Counted from the stretch's first letter, positions 8,251 to 21,370 are shown. The stretch is DNA of 64,000 bases from Demequina sp. NBRC 110057 (GCF_002090175.1 NZ_BBRN01000004.1:496001-560000); one strand, 5' to 3'. Notes: generated by a model from the sequence alone, not told the origin. Made by a program: numbers and translations.

Positions 8251-9368
8251 GCCGCACCATTACCGTGGCCACGGCGAGCCCGTACGACGTGACCATCGGC
8301 TCGGGACTTATCGAGCCTGCCGTACTCTCCATTCCCGAGGGCGCCTCGCGGGTTCTCGTGGTTCACGCCGCGCCCTTGCGTGCCATGGCAGACATCCTGC
8401 GCGCCCGCATCGAGGCCACCGGCCGCACCGCGGTGCTCGCCGAGGTGCCCGATGCCGAGAGCGGCAAGACAGCCGAGGTTGCGGCGTTCCTGTGGCAGGT
8501 GCTCGGCAAGTCGGACTTCACCAGGAGCGACATCGTCATCGGGCTGGGCGGGGGAGCGGTGACCGACCTCGCCGGCTTCGTGGCCGCCACCTGGCTTCGC
8601 GGCGTTGGGGTAATCCAGATGCCCACCACCGTACTCGCGATGGTCGACGCCGCCGTGGGGGGCAAGACCGGGATCAACACGGCCGAGGGCAAGAACCTGG
8701 TCGGTGCCTTCCACGAGCCGCTGAGCGTCTGGTGCGACCTCGACACCCTGGCCACACTTCCCGCGTTCGACCGTGTCGCCGGGCTCGCCGAGGTCGTCAA
8801 GGGCGGATTCATCGCCGATGCCGTCATCCTCGACCTGGTGGAGGAGAACGCCGCCGGCCTTACCGGGGACACGCTGGACGCCGCGACGCTCGAGGTTCTC
8901 GAGGAGCTCATTGCACGCAAGGTCCAGGTCAAGGCGACGGTGGTTGCCGCCGACCTGAAGGAGTCCTTCCAGCGCGAGATTCTCAACTACGGTCATACGT
9001 TCGGGCATGCCATCGAATACACCGAGCGCTATCAGTGGCGTCACGGTGCCGCCGTCTCGGTGGGCATGGTGTTCGCCGCCGAGCTTGCCCACCTTGCGGG
9101 GCGCCTGGACGAGGCATCGGTGGAGCGGCATCGGACGATTCTTGGATCGCTTGGTCTTCCCACCACGTATCCGGGCGACCGCTGGGATGCGTTGTCGACG
9201 GCGATGCGGCGCGACAAGAAGACGCGCGGAGACCTGCTGCGTTTCGTCGTGCTGCAGGGCATCGGTAACCCGGTGCGTCTTGAAGGACCCGACCCGTCGC
9301 TGCTGCTGGGCGCCTACGACGCGGTGTCCTCGGCTCCGGCGGTGGGCGGCGCCATCTCGCTAGGCTGA
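8247..9368 (+). CDS. aroB: 3-dehydroquinate synthase
   Basis: Zinc- and NAD-dependent cyclase that makes 3-dehydroquinate from DAHP (373 residues). Seen: DIVIGLGGGAVTDLAGF for NAD binding, the PTTVLAMVDAAVGGKTGIN block, and the zinc ligands in NYGHTFGHAIE. ATG 8247 overlaps the aroK stop by 4 bases. The last codons contain TAGGCT, which doubles as the likely -10 of aroQ. Confidence 0.97.
   Translation: MSRTITVATASPYDVTIGSGLIEPAVLSIPEGASRVLVVHAAPLRAMADILRARIEATGRTAVLAEVPDAESGKTAEVAAFLWQVLGKSDFTRSDIVIGLGGGAVTDLAGFVAATWLRGVGVIQMPTTVLAMVDAAVGGKTGINTAEGKNLVGAFHEPLSVWCDLDTLATLPAFDRVAGLAEVVKGGFIADAVILDLVEENAAGLTGDTLDAATLEVLEELIARKVQVKATVVAADLKESFQREILNYGHTFGHAIEYTERYQWRHGAAVSVGMVFAAELAHLAGRLDEASVERHRTILGSLGLPTTYPGDRWDALSTAMRRDKKTRGDLLRFVVLQGIGNPVRLEGPDPSLLLGAYDAVSSAPAVGGAISLG
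9361..9366 (+). promoter_or_regulatory. -10 element of aroQ, inside the aroB 3' end
   Basis: TAGGCT stands 7 bases before the aroQ ATG, the spacing of a leaderless transcript. It would let aroQ be expressed independently of aroCKB. Confidence 0.45.
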
Positions 9369-9373
9369 CGCCC

Positions 9374-9814
9374 ATGAGCATCGTCCTCGTCGCCAATGGC
9401 CCAAACTTGGGCCGTCTGGGCAGCCGTGAGCCCGAGAAGTACGGCACCGCCACCATGGACGACGTCGCCGCGCTGTGCATGCAGTGGGGGAGCGAGCACG
9501 GCCTTGAGGCGGTCGTCCGCCAGACCGACGACGAGGCGGAGCTCGTGCGATGGATGCACGAGGCCGTCGACGCAGGCTGGCACGTGGTCCTGAACCCCGC
9601 GGCCTTCACCCACTACAGCTACGCGCTGCGCGACGCGTGTGCGCTCGTGACCGCCGCGGGCCTCGTCCTGATGGAGATCCACCTCACCAACCCGCACACA
9701 CGCGAAGAATTCCGTCACACGTCGGTCATTAGCGGGGTCGCGACCGGGGTCATCGCAGGCCTCGGCACCGACTCGTACCGGCTGGCGCTCGACGCCGTGG
9801 CCGCGCGCGCGTAA
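9374..9814 (+). CDS. aroQ: Type II 3-dehydroquinate dehydratase
   Basis: Dehydrates 3-dehydroquinate to 3-dehydroshikimate; type II enzymes are small dodecamer-forming proteins, and 146 residues fits. Motifs: NGPNLGRLGSREPEKYG with the catalytic Tyr, NPAAFTHYSYALRDA, EIHLTNPHTREEFRH with the catalytic His. Only 5 bases follow the aroB stop. Confidence 0.96.
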   Translation: MSIVLVANGPNLGRLGSREPEKYGTATMDDVAALCMQWGSEHGLEAVVRQTDDEAELVRWMHEAVDAGWHVVLNPAAFTHYSYALRDACALVTAAGLVLMEIHLTNPHTREEFRHTSVISGVATGVIAGLGTDSYRLALDAVAARA

Positions 9815-9845
9815 GCCGCTCACGGCATCGGCCCGTCCGGGCGGG

Positions 9846-9851
9846 TAGACT
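9846..9851 (+). promoter_or_regulatory. -10 element of efp
   Basis: TAGACT lies 41 bases before the efp GTG. The predicted leader of about 35 bases holds a GAAGGA ribosome-binding site at 9880-9885. This is one of the non-leaderless promoters in the window. Confidence 0.5.
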
Positions 9852-9892
9852 TTCCGACGGCTCTTTTTCAGAACTTCACGAAGGACAACACC

Positions 9893-10456
9893 GTGGCGAC
9901 CTCGAACGACATCAAGAACGGCTCCGTGCTCAACCTCGACGGCAACCTCTGGTCCGTCATCGAGTTCCAGCACGTGAAGCCCGGCAAGGGCGGCGCCTTC
10001 GTCCGCACCAAGCTCAAGAACGTGCTCTCGGGCAAGGTCGTCGACAAGACCTTCAACGCCGGCACCAAGGTCGACTTCGAGACCGTTGACCGCCGCACCA
10101 TGCAGTACCTCTACAACGACGGCGCGTCCTACGTGTTCATGGACCCCGACACCTTCGACCAGATCAACGTGTCGCCCGAGGTCATGGGCTCCGCCACCGA
10201 CTTCCTGCTCGAGAACGAGAACGCGACCATTGGCTCCCACAACGGCAACCCCATCTTCCTGGAGCTGCCCGCATCGGTCGTCCTCGAGGTCACCTACACG
10301 GAGCCCGGCCTCCAGGGCGACCGCTCCTCGGGCGGCACCAAGCCCGCCACCCTCGAGACGGGCAAGGAGATCCAGGTCCCGCTGTTCCTCGAGCAGGGCA
10401 CCAAGGTCAAGGTCAACACGGAGTCGGGCGACTACCTCGGTCGCGTGAACGACTAG
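9893..10456 (+). CDS. efp: Translation elongation factor P
   Basis: Relieves ribosome stalling at polyproline. The 187 residues form the usual three beta-barrels. The loop that enters the peptidyl-transferase centre reads PGKGGAF with Lys32 at its tip, as in bacteria using a lysine; no modification enzymes are visible in the window. GTG start with GAAGGA upstream. Its stop TAG shares a base with the nusB GTG, a linkage conserved in many actinobacteria. Confidence 0.97.
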   Translation: MATSNDIKNGSVLNLDGNLWSVIEFQHVKPGKGGAFVRTKLKNVLSGKVVDKTFNAGTKVDFETVDRRTMQYLYNDGASYVFMDPDTFDQINVSPEVMGSATDFLLENENATIGSHNGNPIFLELPASVVLEVTYTEPGLQGDRSSGGTKPATLETGKEIQVPLFLEQGTKVKVNTESGDYLGRVND

Positions 10457-10887
10457 TGGGAGCCCGCACCAAGGCCCGCAAGCGCGCGCTCGACGTCCTC
10501 TTTGAGGCGGAGCAGCGCGGCGTTAACGTCGCCGCGATCCTGGAGGAGCGCCTCGCACACCCGGGCCACCAACACCCTCTTCCCGCGTACTCGCAGGAGA
10601 TCGTGCGGGGCATCGTGGACCGCTGGCGCGAGCTGAACGTCATCATCGAGGATGCCTCCACGCAGTGGACCCTCGAGCGGATGCCCGCCGTCGATCGCAA
10701 CCTGATCCGCATCGGCGCCTGGGAAATCCTCTGCAACGACGAGGTCGCCACGGCCGTCGCGATCGACGAGGCAGTGGAACTCGCCGCCGACCTCAGCACC
10801 GACGATTCCGCGAGCTTCGTCAACGGCGTCCTGGGCCGCATCGCCCGCGACGCGCCTGCGATCGGCTCGACGTCCGCCGACGACTAA
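10456..10887 (+). CDS. nusB: Transcription antitermination factor NusB
   Basis: All-helical protein of 143 residues that binds boxA RNA with NusE (S10) for rRNA antitermination. It opens with an Arg/Lys-rich RNA-binding helix (ARTKARKRALDVLFEAE), and has the typical MPAVDRNLIRIGAWEIL and VAIDEAVELA segments. GTG start overlaps the efp stop. No other pyrimidine or nus gene follows directly; the downstream 280 bases hold a degraded YrhK-like frame. Confidence 0.95.
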   Translation: MGARTKARKRALDVLFEAEQRGVNVAAILEERLAHPGHQHPLPAYSQEIVRGIVDRWRELNVIIEDASTQWTLERMPAVDRNLIRIGAWEILCNDEVATAVAIDEAVELAADLSTDDSASFVNGVLGRIARDAPAIGSTSADD

Positions 10888-11125
10888 CGAGTCGCACCAC
10901 GACGACTATCGCGCCGACGACGAGCTCAGGCTCGTCGTCGGCCGCGAGGAGATCGACATCTCCCGCCGCTGGGAGACGGTGTCGATTCTCAATGACGTCC
11001 TCGTCGCCCTCTGGTTCATCGCCGGGTCCGCCGAGCTCCTTGCTCGCCCCGCGATTCAACTCGCGCGCAACATTCATATCGGGCGCGTGAGCGGTATTCG
11101 GTCGCCAAATCCACGGGATTTCTAG
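10856..11125 (+). pseudogene. YrhK-like small protein, apparently decayed
   Basis: A frame from about 10856 to the TAG at 11123-11125 encodes ELRLVVGREEIDISRRWET, SILNDVLVALWF, then IAGSAELLARPAIQLARNIH. These look like the beginning and end of a YrhK domain. In that family a WF..GS motif normally appears twice with about 20 residues between; here only one copy remains, as if the segment between the two had been deleted. No ATG, GTG or TTG lies in frame before the conserved part (the nearest candidate is CTG 10856, inside nusB). Missing start plus internal loss suggest a pseudogene. The family call is from memory of its consensus. Confidence 0.5.
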
Positions 11126-11167
11126 TCCGAAGCCGGCGATGTCAGACCCCAGTGGTGTGATGTCTCT

Positions 11168-12982
11168 ATGGCCGATTCGCCCGCATCGACACTCGCCACA
11201 GGCGCCGCCGCCTCGCGCGAGGACCGGCGCGCGCTTGCGGATCGGCGTGTCCGGGAGGCTCTCCTCCGGCGCGACGTGCTGACCCGCGCGATGACTGACG
11301 CGATGGGCGACGATGAGCTCGACGCCATCTCCTCCGCCGTCGGCGCCGTGCACCAGGACTCGACCCGGATGATGGCTGTGATCGCGGCGACTATCGCCGA
11401 TCGATCTCGTGCCAAGGAGCGTGACGTGGGCTTCGCACGCAGGCGCGGGCACCGTGACGTGCCCGGGATGCTCGAGAAGCAGGGCGGGGTGTCGGGTCCC
11501 GAGGCGCGGCGCCTCATTGAGCTGGGCGAGACACTGGCCGATGCCGAGAGGGCCCACGATGACGGGTCCAGTTCCGGCGACGGGCCCGCCCGTCCCGTGT
11601 TCTCCCATGTGGCCGATGCCGTGCGCGCCGGCCGTATGGGCACCGAGGCCTCCGTCGCGATCACTCGCATGCTCAGGCGCGTCGCCGACCGTTGCGAGGC
11701 GGACGAACTCGCGCGTGCAGAGAAGGACCTCGTGGAATCGGCGCGGTACATGCGCCTGGATCGCCTGCGACAACTCATCAACCGGTACGAGGCAAGGCTC
11801 GACGCCGCACACCTTGAGGAGCTCGCCGAAGCGCGCAGGCAGCGCCGGTTCCTGCATGTCGGCGAGAACGCCGACGGCATGATCCGCGTCAACGGTCAGC
11901 TCGATCCCGAGAACGGCGCCCCGCTGCTGGTGGCGATGGACGCGATGGTGAACCAGCACTTCCGGCTACGCAAGCGCGCCCAGGACGCGCAAAGAGTGGG
12001 TCGCATCGTCGACCTCGACGACCGCACGCCCGAACAGGTGCGGGCCGATGCCATGGGCGACTTCGCGCGCCACCTCCTCGGCTGCGACGTCGACGTCCTG
12101 CCGCACAGCGGCGTGAAGGTGATCGTGCGGATGGATTACGAGGCACTCAAGGCCCAGGCGGCCGACGTCGACTCGTCCATCGACGGGCTCTCCACGACGC
12201 CGGATGCCGGGGAACTGCGCCGCTTTCTCGCGCGGGCCGGGCTGATCCCTCAGATGCTCGGCGGCGGGTCAACAACGCTCGACTACGGCCACGAACGCAC
12301 CGGATTCACGCCTCACCAGAAGTTCGTGCTCCTCGAGCGCGACGGCGGCTGCGCGAAGTGTGGGGCACCGCCCTCCTGGTGCGACGCACATCACGTCACG
12401 CCGGTCGAGTTCGGCGGCAGGACCGACATCGCCAACGGGGTGATGCTCTGCGTCAGATGCCATCACGACGTTCACCGTGACGGTTGGATCATCAAGGTGA
12501 CGTCGACCGAGGTCTGGTTCATCCCGCCCGCACACCTCGATCCGCATCGGACTCCGCAACCGGGAGGCAGGCGCCTCTTCGACGCGATGCCGACACCGAC
12601 GGAACTGCCCGACGAGTCTGAGGTGCTCTCCTCGACGCCCGTCGCGGCGACCAGGGTCGGAGATGCGCGGCGTCGTGCGCCGGCACAGCCGGGAGCGCGC
12701 CATGGGACATCCGGTGGACCGCGACGCGGCGGAGCCGTACCGAGAACCGAGTCGCTCGCGTGCGCGATGCGGCGCACACCGAGTGTCAGCGCGCCTGACA
12801 AGGCGCCGGACGCAGACCTGGGCGCACCGGTGCGTCCATCGACTGGCCGGAACGGCCGGATGGACTGGATCGGCCGGGCCCGACGCGGAACCACCTCAAC
12901 ACATCGGTTCACGGTGGTCGCCATCCGTGACCGTGGCCACCTACGAGTCGATCTCGCTGCGGCCGCCGATCATCCTCCGTAG
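11168..12982 (+). CDS. DUF222 / HNH endonuclease domain protein
   Basis: A 604-residue protein. About residues 20-330 are the helical DUF222 (13E12-repeat) region; residues about 390-445 form an HNH nuclease domain with CAKCG, the catalytic AHHVTPVEFGG segment and LCVRCHHDVH, so two Cys pairs and the HH motif are intact. The last 120 residues are Arg/Pro/Gly-rich with no recognisable fold and may be disordered or decayed. Such proteins occur in many copies in actinobacterial genomes and are suspected selfish or mobile nucleases. It stands alone between nusB and the pyr operon. Substrate unknown. Confidence 0.85.
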   Translation: MADSPASTLATGAAASREDRRALADRRVREALLRRDVLTRAMTDAMGDDELDAISSAVGAVHQDSTRMMAVIAATIADRSRAKERDVGFARRRGHRDVPGMLEKQGGVSGPEARRLIELGETLADAERAHDDGSSSGDGPARPVFSHVADAVRAGRMGTEASVAITRMLRRVADRCEADELARAEKDLVESARYMRLDRLRQLINRYEARLDAAHLEELAEARRQRRFLHVGENADGMIRVNGQLDPENGAPLLVAMDAMVNQHFRLRKRAQDAQRVGRIVDLDDRTPEQVRADAMGDFARHLLGCDVDVLPHSGVKVIVRMDYEALKAQAADVDSSIDGLSTTPDAGELRRFLARAGLIPQMLGGGSTTLDYGHERTGFTPHQKFVLLERDGGCAKCGAPPSWCDAHHVTPVEFGGRTDIANGVMLCVRCHHDVHRDGWIIKVTSTEVWFIPPAHLDPHRTPQPGGRRLFDAMPTPTELPDESEVLSSTPVAATRVGDARRRAPAQPGARHGTSGGPRRGGAVPRTESLACAMRRTPSVSAPDKAPDADLGAPVRPSTGRNGRMDWIGRARRGTTSTHRFTVVAIRDRGHLRVDLAAAADHPP

Positions 12983-13064
12983 AACTCCCGCGCCTCCAAC
13001 ACGCTCGCCTCATCAGCACTGCAACAGGGACGAGAAACGGTCAGCACCACGGCATCGGACCAGG

Positions 13065-13070
13065 TACGCT
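13065..13070 (+). promoter_or_regulatory. -10 element of the pyr operon
   Basis: TACGCT here would start transcription near 13077, giving a leader of about 57 bases that contains the complete PyrR-binding element and the ribosome-binding site. No good -35 was found. Confidence 0.45.
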
Positions 13071-13088
13071 GACACACGAAAACCGACA

Positions 13089-13125
13089 TCCTTTAAAGGA
13101 CCGTCCTGAGAGGCGGGAAAGGGGG
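13089..13125 (+). promoter_or_regulatory. PyrR-binding leader RNA element
   Basis: The leader reads CCTTTAAAGG, then CCGTCCTGAGAGGCGG, then GAAAGGGGG. The inner CCG/CGG stem with a TCC(T)GAGAGG loop, enclosed by CCTTT/AAAGG, matches the known PyrR-binding loop (UCCAGAGAGG with flanking CUUUAA and GAAGG). The 3' side includes the purine-rich Shine-Dalgarno region ahead of the TTG at 13134. UMP-loaded PyrR binding here should block translation of pyrR and, through overlaps, lower the whole operon, as reported for mycobacteria. There is no terminator hairpin, so translational rather than attenuation control is likely. Confidence 0.8.
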
Positions 13126-13133
13126 TCGCCAGT

Positions 13134-13679
13134 TTGACTGGGACCATTCTCGGTGCGCCCGATATCGGGCGTGCCCTCACACGTATCGCGCACGAGATCC
13201 TCGAGCGCAACGAGGGCCACGAGGACATCGTCCTCCTGGGCATCCCGACTAGGGGAGTGCCGCTCGCCCAGCGCCTCGCCGCGAATCTCGCCGAGGTCGA
13301 GCCGGGCTTCGACGCCACGCAGCGCATCGGCGCCCTCGACATCACGATGTATCGCGACGACCTGCGCAGCCAGCCCACCCGCACCATCGGCGCGACGACG
13401 CTCCCGAGCGTCGGCATCGACGGCAAGGTGGTGGTCCTGGTCGACGACGTTTTCCACACCGGACGCACCATCCGCGCCGCCCTCGACGCCATCAAGGACG
13501 AGGGCCGCCCGCGCGCCGTGCAGCTCGCCGTCCTCGTCGACCGCGGCCACCGCGAACTGCCCATCCGCGCCGACTTCGTGGGCAAGAACATCCCCACCTC
13601 CCGCACCGAGCGCGTCGACGTTCACCTGGCAGAGACCGACGGCGAGGACGCCGTCATCCTGACGGGAGGCCACGCATGA
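13134..13679 (+). CDS. pyrR: Bifunctional PyrR: pyr operon RNA-binding regulator / uracil phosphoribosyltransferase
   Basis: 181 residues of the type I phosphoribosyltransferase fold. The PRPP motif [13 protein letters not shown] is intact, as are the N-terminal [13 protein letters not shown] and the basic RNA-binding residues. TTG at 13134 is the only sensible start: it follows a purine-rich GGCGGGAAAGGGGG leader and gives the normal N-terminus. It overlaps pyrB by 4 bases. It regulates its own operon through the element at 13089-13125. Confidence 0.95.
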   Translation: MTGTILGAPDIGRALTRIAHEILERNEGHEDIVLLGIPTRGVPLAQRLAANLAEVEPGFDATQRIGALDITMYRDDLRSQPTRTIGATTLPSVGIDGKVVVLVDDVFHTGRTIRAALDAIKDEGRPRAVQLAVLVDRGHRELPIRADFVGKNIPTSRTERVDVHLAETDGEDAVILTGGHA

Positions 13680-14659
13680 AGCATCTGCTCGGAACCGACG
13701 GCCTCAGCCGCGAGGACGCCGTCCTCATCCTGGACACCGCCGGCCAGATGGCCGCCACCCAGGAACGGGAGATCCGCAAGCTTCCCACCCTGCGCGGCCG
13801 CACCGTCGTGAACCTCTTCTTCGAGGACTCCACCCGCACCCGCATCAGCTTCGAGGCCGCCGCCAAGCGCCTCAGCGCCGACGTCATCAACTTCTCGGCC
13901 AAGGGCTCCAGCCTGTCGAAGGGGGAGTCCCTCAAGGACACCGCCCTCACCCTGCAGGCCATGGGCGCCGATGCCGTGGTGGTCCGCCACTGGGCCTCCG
14001 GCGCCGCGCAGCGCCTCGCCGAGTCCGGCTGGCTGCACGGCTCCGTCTCCGTCCTGAACGCTGGCGACGGCACCCACCAGCACCCCACCCAGGCGCTGCT
14101 CGACGCCTTCACGATGCGCCGCCACCTGATGGGCGCCGCGGTCGGCGACGACGTCACCGGCAAGGGCCTCGACGGCCTCACGGTCGCGCTCGTCGGCGAC
14201 ATCCTCCACTCGCGCGTCGCGGGCTCCAACATCGCCCTGCTGCGCACCCTCGGCGCCAACGTCGTCGTGGTCGCCCCTCCCACGCTTCTCCCGTACGGGC
14301 TTGAGGAGCGCGGCGAGGTCGCCGTCCACTACACGCTCGACGACGCCCTCGAGGCTCACGACCTCGACGCCATCATGATGCTGCGCGTCCAGCGTGAGCG
14401 CATGACCGGCGGGGGATCGGGCTTCTTCCCGTCGCCCGAGGAGTACACCCGCCTCTTCGGCCTCGACCGCGCCCGCATGGATCGCCTCACGGACCACGCG
14501 ATCATCCTTCACCCCGGCCCGATGAACCGCGGCCTGGAGATCTCCGCGGAGGCGGCCGACTCGCCGCGCTCCGTCATCGTCGAACAGGTCAGCAACGGTG
14601 TCGCCGTCCGCATGGCCGCCCTGTACCTGCTGCTTTCCGGAGAGGAGGCCTCCGCGTGA
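13676..14659 (+). CDS. pyrB: Aspartate carbamoyltransferase catalytic subunit
   Basis: Joins carbamoyl phosphate and aspartate in step two of UMP synthesis. 327 residues. Carbamoyl-phosphate loop [12 protein letters not shown], mobile loop [12 protein letters not shown] and [11 protein letters not shown] are present. No regulatory pyrI follows, as usual in actinobacteria, where the enzyme is often complexed with dihydroorotase. Overlaps pyrR and pyrC by 4 bases each. Confidence 0.97.
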   Translation: MKHLLGTDGLSREDAVLILDTAGQMAATQEREIRKLPTLRGRTVVNLFFEDSTRTRISFEAAAKRLSADVINFSAKGSSLSKGESLKDTALTLQAMGADAVVVRHWASGAAQRLAESGWLHGSVSVLNAGDGTHQHPTQALLDAFTMRRHLMGAAVGDDVTGKGLDGLTVALVGDILHSRVAGSNIALLRTLGANVVVVAPPTLLPYGLEERGEVAVHYTLDDALEAHDLDAIMMLRVQRERMTGGGSGFFPSPEEYTRLFGLDRARMDRLTDHAIILHPGPMNRGLEISAEAADSPRSVIVEQVSNGVAVRMAALYLLLSGEEASA

Positions 14660-15969
14660 GCGCCCCTATCGTCATCACCAACGTCTCGCTCTACGGCGAC
14701 ACCCCGTCCGACCTCGTGCTCGTCGACGGCCAGATCGCGTCCCTGGACGCGGCCGATGCCCCCGCCGACGCCCGCACGATCGACGGCTCCGGCCTGGTCG
14801 CCCTTCCCGGCCTGGTGGACCTTCACACCCACCTTCGCGAGCCCGGCCGGGAGGACGCCGAGACCATCGAGACCGGCTCCCGCTCGGCCGCGCGCGGAGG
14901 CTTCACCGCCGTCCACGCCATGGCGAACACGACCCCCACCGCGGACACCGCCGGCGTCGTCGAGCTTGTCGCGAGCCGCGGCCGGGAGGTCGGCCTCGTC
15001 GACGTCTACCCGGTCGGCGCCGTCACGGTAGGCCTGAACGGCACCCAGCTGTCGGAGATGGGCGCCATGGCCAACAGCCGCGCCCAGGTGCGCGTCTTCA
15101 GCGACGACGGCAAGTGCGTCCACGACCCGCTGCTCATGCGCCGCGCCCTCGAGTACGTGAAGACCTTCGACGGCGTGGTTGCCCAGCACGCCCAGGAGCC
15201 CCGCCTCACCGAGGGCTCCCAGATGCACGAGGGCCTCGTGTCCGCGGAGCTCGGCCTCGCCGGCTGGCCCGCCGTCGCCGAGGAGTCGATCATCGCCCGC
15301 GACGTCCTCCTCGCCGAGCACGTCGGCTCCCGCGTCCACATCTGCCACCTGTCGACCGCAGGCTCCGTCGAGATCGTCCGCTGGGCCAAGTCCCGCGGCA
15401 TCCAGGTCACGGCTGAGGCGATGCCGCACCACCTGCTGCTGACCGACGAGTCCGCGCGCGGCTACGACCCCCGCTTCAAGGTCAACCCGCCCCTGCGCAC
15501 CCAGGAGGACGTCGACGCCCTTCGCGCCGGACTCGAGGACGGCACGATCGACATCGTCGCCACCGACCACGCTCCTCACCCCGACGAGGACAAGGACTGC
15601 GAGTGGGGCGCCGCCGCCTTCGGCATGATCGGCCTCGAGACCGCCCTCGGCATCGTCCAGAAGACCATGGTCGACACTGGCCGCCTCACCTGGCGTGACG
15701 TCGCCCGCATCCTGAGCGAGACCCCCGCGAGCATCGGCCGCGACGAGGCGCACGGGCGCCCCCTCGCCGTCGGCGAGCCCGCCAACGTCACCCTCGTGGA
15801 CCCGGCAGACGCCTGGACCGTCGAGCCCGCCGCCACCGACTCCCGCAGCAACAACTCGCCCTTCGGCGGGATCGAGCTGCCCGGACGTGCCGTCGCCACC
15901 TTCCTGCGCGGCACCCCCACGTACGTCGACGACCGTTTCACCGCACTGACCGAAGGAGCCTCCGCGTGA
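14656..15969 (+). CDS. pyrC: Dihydroorotase
   Basis: Zinc amidohydrolase (437 residues) that cyclises carbamoyl aspartate. Metal ligands are visible in [16 protein letters not shown], in AQHAQEPRL, in [10 protein letters not shown] and in [12 protein letters not shown]. The long, 430-residue form is the class I type typical of Gram-positive bacteria. GTG start overlapping pyrB; the stop overlaps carA. Confidence 0.96.
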   Translation: MSAPIVITNVSLYGDTPSDLVLVDGQIASLDAADAPADARTIDGSGLVALPGLVDLHTHLREPGREDAETIETGSRSAARGGFTAVHAMANTTPTADTAGVVELVASRGREVGLVDVYPVGAVTVGLNGTQLSEMGAMANSRAQVRVFSDDGKCVHDPLLMRRALEYVKTFDGVVAQHAQEPRLTEGSQMHEGLVSAELGLAGWPAVAEESIIARDVLLAEHVGSRVHICHLSTAGSVEIVRWAKSRGIQVTAEAMPHHLLLTDESARGYDPRFKVNPPLRTQEDVDALRAGLEDGTIDIVATDHAPHPDEDKDCEWGAAAFGMIGLETALGIVQKTMVDTGRLTWRDVARILSETPASIGRDEAHGRPLAVGEPANVTLVDPADAWTVEPAATDSRSNNSPFGGIELPGRAVATFLRGTPTYVDDRFTALTEGASA

Positions 15970-17113
15970 CCGCCACCACCGCGCTGCTCGTCCTCGAGGA
16001 CGGACGCAGCTTCGAGGGCAAGGCCTACGGAGCCACCGGCTCCACCCTGGGCGAGATCGTCTTCAACACCGGCATGACCGGCTACCAGGAGACGCTCACC
16101 GATCCGAGCTACCACCGCCAGATCGTCGTGATGACGGCGCCGCACATCGGCAACACCGGCGTCAACGACGAGGACGACGAGAGCCGCCAGATCTGGGTCG
16201 CCGGCTACGTGGTCCGCGACCCCGCACGCCGCCCCTCGAACTGGCGCTCGCAGCGGAACCTCGAGGACGACCTGCGAGACCAGGGCATCGTCGGCATCTC
16301 CGGCATCGACACCCGCCAGCTCACGCGCATCCTGCGCGAGGGCGTCATGCGCGCCGGCATCTTCTCCGGCGAGGACCTCGCCCCGGGCGGACAGCGCCTC
16401 ACCACCGACGAGCTTGTCGAGCGCGTCAAGGGTGGCGCCGCGATGGCCGGCGCCCACCTCGCCGACGAGGCGAGCACCGACGAGCCCTACACCGTGGCCC
16501 CCGCCGATGGAGTCGAGGAGATCGCCCACGTGGTGGCGGTCGACCTCGGCATCAAGGCGATGACCCCCCACCTCATGGCCGAGCGCGGCATCCGCGTCAC
16601 CGTGGTGCCCTCGTCCTGGACCGGCGAGCAGATCCTCGCCGAGAACCCCGACGGCGTCTTCTTCTCCAACGGCCCTGGCGATCCCGCCGCGGCCACCGGC
16701 CCCGTCACGGCCCTCAAGCAGATCCTCGACGCCAAGGTGCCCTTCTTCGGCATCTGCTTCGGCAACCAGATGCTGGGCCGCGCGCTCGGCTTCGAGACCT
16801 ACAAGCTCCAGTTCGGTCACCGCGGCATCAACCAGCCCGTGATGGACCGGACGACGGGCAAGGTCGAGGTGACCGCCCACAACCACGGCTTCGCTGTCGA
16901 CGCCCCGCTGGACGGCGACACCGACAGCCCCGCCGGCTACGGCCGCGTCAAAGTCAGTCACGTCTGCCTCAACGACGACGTGGTCGAGGGGCTCGAGTGC
17001 CTCGACCTTCCCGCCTTCTCCGTGCAGTACCACCCCGAGGCCGCCGCGGGTCCCCACGACGCCGCGTACCTCTTCGACCGTTTCGTCTCCGTCATGAAGG
17101 GAGAGCGCGCCTG

Positions 17114-17114
<1 letters not shown>
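15966..17114 (+). CDS. carA: Carbamoyl-phosphate synthase small (glutaminase) subunit
   Basis: Hydrolyses glutamine and channels ammonia to CarB. 382 residues: N-terminal domain with [16 protein letters not shown] and [10 protein letters not shown], then the class I amidotransferase with nucleophile Cys in [16 protein letters not shown] and the HPE dyad in [15 protein letters not shown] start overlaps pyrC; the TGA shares a base with the carB ATG. Confidence 0.97.
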
Positions 17115-20407
<3,293 letters not shown>

Positions 20408-20423
20408 GGGGACCTCCGTCCCC
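20408..20423 (+). terminator. Weak hairpin after carB
   Basis: GGGGAC pairs with GTCCCC across a CTCC loop immediately after the carB stop; no T tract. It may attenuate rather than end transcription, since pyrF has its own promoter just downstream. Confidence 0.35.
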
Positions 20424-20445
20424 GTGCAGGATGCGTCATCGCAGG

Positions 20446-20451
20446 TAGCAT
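20446..20451 (+). promoter_or_regulatory. -10 element of pyrF
   Basis: TAGCAT lies 43 bases before the pyrF ATG, with AAGGAG at 20483-20488 as the ribosome-binding site. This would give pyrF expression outside PyrR control. Confidence 0.4.
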
Positions 20452-20494
20452 GGCAGTAGCGACAGGCGAGGGACTCGCCGGCAAGGAGAATCGG

Positions 20495-21337
20495 ATGTCA
20501 TTCGGCGCGCGCCTCGCGGCGGCCATGGAGCGGCACGGACCGCTGTGCGTGGGCATTGACCCGCACGTGTCCCTGCTGTCCCAGTGGGGCCTGCCCGACA
20601 CGCCCGACGGCCTCGCGGCCTTCTCGGACACCGTCGTCACGGCTGCGGCCGGGTCGGCGGCGGCGATCAAGCCGAACGCGGCGTTCTACGAGCGCCACGG
20701 CTCGCGCGGCATCGCCGTCCTCGAGCGGTTGCTCGCGGACGCCAGGGAAGCCGACCTCCTGACGGTGATGGACGCCAAGCGCGGCGACATCGGCTCCACG
20801 ATGGCGGGCTATGCGGACGCGTTCCTGCGTCCCGGCTCGCCCCTCGAGGCCGATTCGCTCACCGTGTCGCCGTACCTCGGCTTCGGATCGCTGAAGCCTG
20901 CCCTCGACCTCGCGGCGGAGACGGGCAAGGGCATCTTCGTGCTCGCGCTCACCTCCAACCCCGAGGGTCACGAGGTCCAGCACGCACGCACTGCCTCGGG
21001 GGAGGCGGTTGCCGCGGCCGTGGTGCGCCAGGCATCGGCCCTCAACGAGGGGGCCGAGCCGATGGGAAACGTAGGCCTGGTGGTCGGGGCGACAGTGGGC
21101 TCGGCGGTGTCGGATCTCGGCATCGGCCTCGACGGTCTGAATGGACCGATCCTTGCGCCGGGTGTTGGCGCCCAGGGAGCAGGACCCGACGAGTTGGCCC
21201 AGGTATTCGGGAACTCTCGGAGCCGGGTGCTCGTCAATCAGTCGAGAGGTGTTCTCGCTGAGGGACCCTCCCTGGAAAGGCTGCGCTCCGCGGTGCGTGA
21301 CGCATCGGACGCAGCACAGGCGGCCCTGGAGGGCTAA
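20495..21337 (+). CDS. pyrF: Orotidine 5'-phosphate decarboxylase (mycobacterial type)
   Basis: Last step of UMP synthesis. 280 residues, the longer clade found in actinobacteria. Catalytic Lys and Asp are in MDAKRGDIGSTM; CVGIDPH and KPNAAFYE flank the active site; APGVGAQGAGPDE is the phosphate loop. ATG 20495 is chosen for the AAGGAG 7 bases upstream and the conserved N-terminus. No pyrD lies in the window. Confidence 0.95.
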   Translation: MSFGARLAAAMERHGPLCVGIDPHVSLLSQWGLPDTPDGLAAFSDTVVTAAAGSAAAIKPNAAFYERHGSRGIAVLERLLADAREADLLTVMDAKRGDIGSTMAGYADAFLRPGSPLEADSLTVSPYLGFGSLKPALDLAAETGKGIFVLALTSNPEGHEVQHARTASGEAVAAAVVRQASALNEGAEPMGNVGLVVGATVGSAVSDLGIGLDGLNGPILAPGVGAQGAGPDELAQVFGNSRSRVLVNQSRGVLAEGPSLERLRSAVRDASDAAQAALEG

Positions 21338-21370
21338 CCCCCCGGGACCCGTTTCGTGGAAGGAATGAAA

